Below, in pieces: positions 6,679 to 7,815 of a DNA stretch of 7,815 nucleotides; positions within the stretch are counted from its first letter, which is position 1; each line of letters opens with the position of its first letter. The notes beneath the pieces were generated by a model. The model saw only the letters and a program-made list of their open reading frames with translations. It searched no databases and was not told the DNA's origin. Both the position numbers and the translations under genes were made by a program. The stretch is from an uncultured Lachnospiraceae bacterium (GTDB lineage Bacteria > Bacillota > Clostridia > Lachnospirales > Lachnospiraceae), in the NCBI GenBank assembly GCA_910579425.1, contig CAJTVL010000131.1:1-7815 (forward strand), read 5' to 3'.

Positions 6679-6833
6679 GGACATTCCTGATTGAGCTTCG
6701 GAAAGAAAAACGGACGGGTGCGATTCCTGGCCTGCCGGCAGTTGGTATTCTGGGGGCATTCTATGCATTTGCAAATTTTATTGTAGGAGAGAGACCCTGC
6801 CGAATTTGCAGGGTTTGGAGGAATTTTATATGA
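6675..6833 (+). pseudogene. Remnant of first LanE-like ABC permease (internal deletion)
   Basis: A 52-residue ORF starts inside the ATPase stop (ATGA overlap) at the place where a LanE-type permease of roughly 250 residues is expected. The first 38 or so residues look like a genuine permease N-terminus: a charged start (MRTFLIELRKEKRTG) followed by the beginning of the first membrane helix (PAVGILGAFYAFANFIV). The match then collapses into an unrelated tail, ERPCRICRVWRNFI, and stops at a TGA that overlaps the next start (6830-6833). A GAGAGAGA run (6787-6794) sits where the frame is lost: with one GA unit fewer, the reading continues as GETLPNLQGLEEFY straight into the next permease frame. 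I infer loss of some 600 bases of coding sequence, with the 3' end kept because it holds the ribosome binding site of the next gene. A functional micro-membrane-protein is possible but less likely. Confidence 0.75.
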
Positions 6834-7594
6834 GCTTTTTGGAACTTTTGAGAATTGAATTTACGAAAGTAAAGAGATCAAAGATGATACCGCTTATTTT
6901 TGTTGCCCCGTTGTTAGTAGTTTCTTCCGGGGTTGCAAATTTAAGCCGGTATTTTACACCGGAATATACAAATGCGTGGCCTGCCATGTTCATTCAAAGC
7001 GCACTGGTCTACTCTTATTATTTACTGCCGCTGTCCATGATCGTGGTCTGCGTGATGATTGCGGGACGGGAAACAGGGAATAACGGTATCTTAAAGATGC
7101 TGGCCCTGCCGGTCAGCCGGTATGCGCTCTCCGTGGCAAAATTCTGTGTGCTGGTATTTTATCTGTTTATGGAGATGACCGTGTTCTTTGCGGTGTTCGT
7201 GATTGCCGGGACAGTTGCTACTGGAGTGGTGGGCGTGACGGAAACACTGCCTGTCCTTTATCTGATGAAATGGTGCGCCGGTCTGTTTTTGACCATGCTG
7301 CCATGCCTGGGGGCTATGTGGACAGTCACAGTCCTGTTTGAAAAGCCGCTTTTGTCTGTGGGGCTGAACCTGCTCCTTGTGATTCCCGGTGTGCTGGTTT
7401 CCAATACACCTGTCTGGATCGCCTGGCCGTACTGTTACAGCGGTTATCTGGTATCCTGCTCGCTGCATGATTTTACGGCGGGAGATAACATACGGGCATT
7501 TTCGCTGTTCCCGTTCCTGCCGGCTGCGATATTGGTCTTTGCATTGACACTTACGATTGCTGTAATACAATTTGGAAAGAAGGAAATGAGGTAA
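6830..7594 (+). CDS. Lantibiotic-immunity type ABC transporter permease (LanG/MutG-like)
   Basis: Integral membrane permease of 254 residues, the normal size for this family. After a basic N-terminus (ELLRIEFTKVKRSK) I see about six hydrophobic segments, near residues 20-38, 53-78, 103-130, 146-173, 177-198 and 223-246, ending in GKKEMR. RIEFTKVKRSK before helix 1 and the GRE.GNNGILKMLALPVSR segment after helix 2 are typical of ABC-2 type permeases of the LanE/LanG class. It would form the membrane channel for the adjacent ATPase. The start is ATG 6830 with GGAGG (6817-6821) eight bases upstream. A TTG at 6806 in the same frame adds eight residues read from the ribosome binding site region and is not favoured. 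The gene overlaps the permease remnant by ATGA. With its usual partner broken, it would have to work as a homodimer or the transporter is inactive. Confidence 0.88.
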   Translation: MSFLELLRIEFTKVKRSKMIPLIFVAPLLVVSSGVANLSRYFTPEYTNAWPAMFIQSALVYSYYLLPLSMIVVCVMIAGRETGNNGILKMLALPVSRYALSVAKFCVLVFYLFMEMTVFFAVFVIAGTVATGVVGVTETLPVLYLMKWCAGLFLTMLPCLGAMWTVTVLFEKPLLSVGLNLLLVIPGVLVSNTPVWIAWPYCYSGYLVSCSLHDFTAGDNIRAFSLFPFLPAAILVFALTLTIAVIQFGKKEMR

Positions 7595-7612
7595 ATTGGT
7601 TATGGAAAAATA

Positions 7613-7641
7613 TGAACATGGCAAGGATTCTGTATTATAAT
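7613..7641 (+). promoter_or_regulatory. Possible promoter downstream of the permease
   Basis: TGAACA (7613-7618, four of six -35 bases) lies 17 bases upstream of a perfect TATAAT (7636-7641), in the non-coding stretch after the permease. Downstream is AGGAG (7671-7675), but no convincing gene follows within the window. The -35 box is weak and the region is AT-rich, so this could be chance. Confidence 0.35.
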
Positions 7642-7785
7642 AGATAATCTAAGAGCAGAAAGAAAGGGGCAGGAGAACTTGTCAGCGATTGTTGCCCATG
7701 AGGGTGCAGCAGGGCTGCGGCTGTAAAACGGCTTGTCTTTGTCCCCAATATGCCTGTGGAGCGCAACAAATTCAAGCACTGTCAT

Positions 7786-7807
7786 AAAAAAAGCGGTTGA
7801 GAACGCT
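7786..7807 (-). terminator. Weak terminator-like hairpin reading leftward
   Basis: On the minus strand, AGCGTT pairs with AACCGCT (7802-7807 with 7792-7798, one bulged base) around a 3-base loop and runs into seven Ts (complement of 7786-7792). It could end a gene coming from the right of the window. The stem is only six pairs with a bulge, so support is modest. Confidence 0.3.
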
Positions 7808-7815
7808 CTGAAAAG

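Larger units (their letters stand above)
7595..7815. other. Right-hand 221 bases without a recognisable gene
   Basis: In comparable immunity loci a response regulator and histidine kinase often sit beside the transporter, but none is readable here. All forward frames are interrupted by stops. An ATG at 7618 gives MARILYYNR and then stops; MARIL is a common response-regulator start, so this may be a remnant. On the minus strand a frame is open from the right edge of the window, but its ATG (7785-7783) has a T run instead of a ribosome binding site and the product resembles nothing I know. The only other structures are the possible promoter at 7613 and the hairpin at 7786-7807. Confidence 0.5.

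Noticed and set aside
6806..6829. TTG start adding eight residues to the second permease
   Set aside because: Those codons span the ribosome binding site of ATG 6830 and come from the deleted upstream permease region.
7091..7624. 177-residue minus-strand frame
   Set aside because: It is antisense to the LanG-like permease; its His/Gln/Arg-rich composition is the usual shadow of a hydrophobic membrane protein.
7600..7785. 61-residue minus-strand ORF at the right edge
   Set aside because: Its ATG is preceded by a T run rather than a ribosome binding site, and no family similarity is recognisable.
7698..7787. 29-residue cysteine-rich ORF (five Cys within 14 residues), considered as a lantibiotic-like or metal-binding peptide
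   Set aside because: There is no ribosome binding site at a suitable distance, no leader-core organisation and no modification gene in the window; chance is the simpler explanation.
1..7815. CRISPR arrays, tRNA or rRNA genes, transposase genes
   Set aside because: I looked for repeat-spacer patterns, cloverleaf elements, rRNA motifs and transposase motifs and saw none.

Overview
The window looks like a chromosomal segment of an anaerobic Firmicute, most likely Clostridia / Lachnospiraceae. This rests on strong AAGGAGG-type ribosome binding sites, a glmS ribozyme in front of glmS, a HemZ-type radical SAM protein, a YerB-like DUF3048 lipoprotein, and a LanFEG-type peptide-immunity transporter. 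The taxon is inferred from gene content; no marker gene fixes it.

Left part (1-5483), housekeeping, all on the + strand. The window opens inside a metallo-beta-lactamase-fold hydrolase (2-418). A DUF3048 lipoprotein (467-1642) follows and ends at a clear intrinsic terminator (1664-1703). Next comes a self-contained regulatory unit: a near-consensus sigma-A promoter (1737-1765), a glmS self-cleaving ribozyme (about 1821-2012, predicted cleavage between A1827 and G1828), and glmS (start corrected to 2118; ends 3935). hemZ follows within 50 bases and has no promoter or terminator of its own that I can see, so it probably shares the ribozyme-controlled transcript.

Right part (5484-7815), accessory. 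After hemZ the character changes. There are AAAGTACA direct repeats, a hairpin, a terminator-like attenuator (5605-5644), a 53-codon small ORF with a perfect Shine-Dalgarno, and then an antimicrobial-peptide (lantibiotic) immunity ABC operon. The operon is damaged. The ATPase (5896-6678) and the second permease (6830-7594) look intact, but the first permease is reduced to a 52-residue stub (6675-6833) by a large internal deletion plus a frame change near a GAGAGAGA run. Both ATGA start/stop overlaps are kept. The last 221 bases hold no recognisable gene: I see a possible promoter, a short ORF start, and a weak terminator-like hairpin that would work on the minus strand.

How the parts work together: glmS makes glucosamine-6-phosphate for peptidoglycan and amino sugars and is switched off by its product through the ribozyme. 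The ABC operon would have protected the cell from lantibiotics or similar peptides and now seems to be decaying or working with a single permease type. The most notable points are the ribozyme with its complete promoter, the probable extension of its control to hemZ, and the internal deletion of the LanE-like permease. I did not find a clearly new system.
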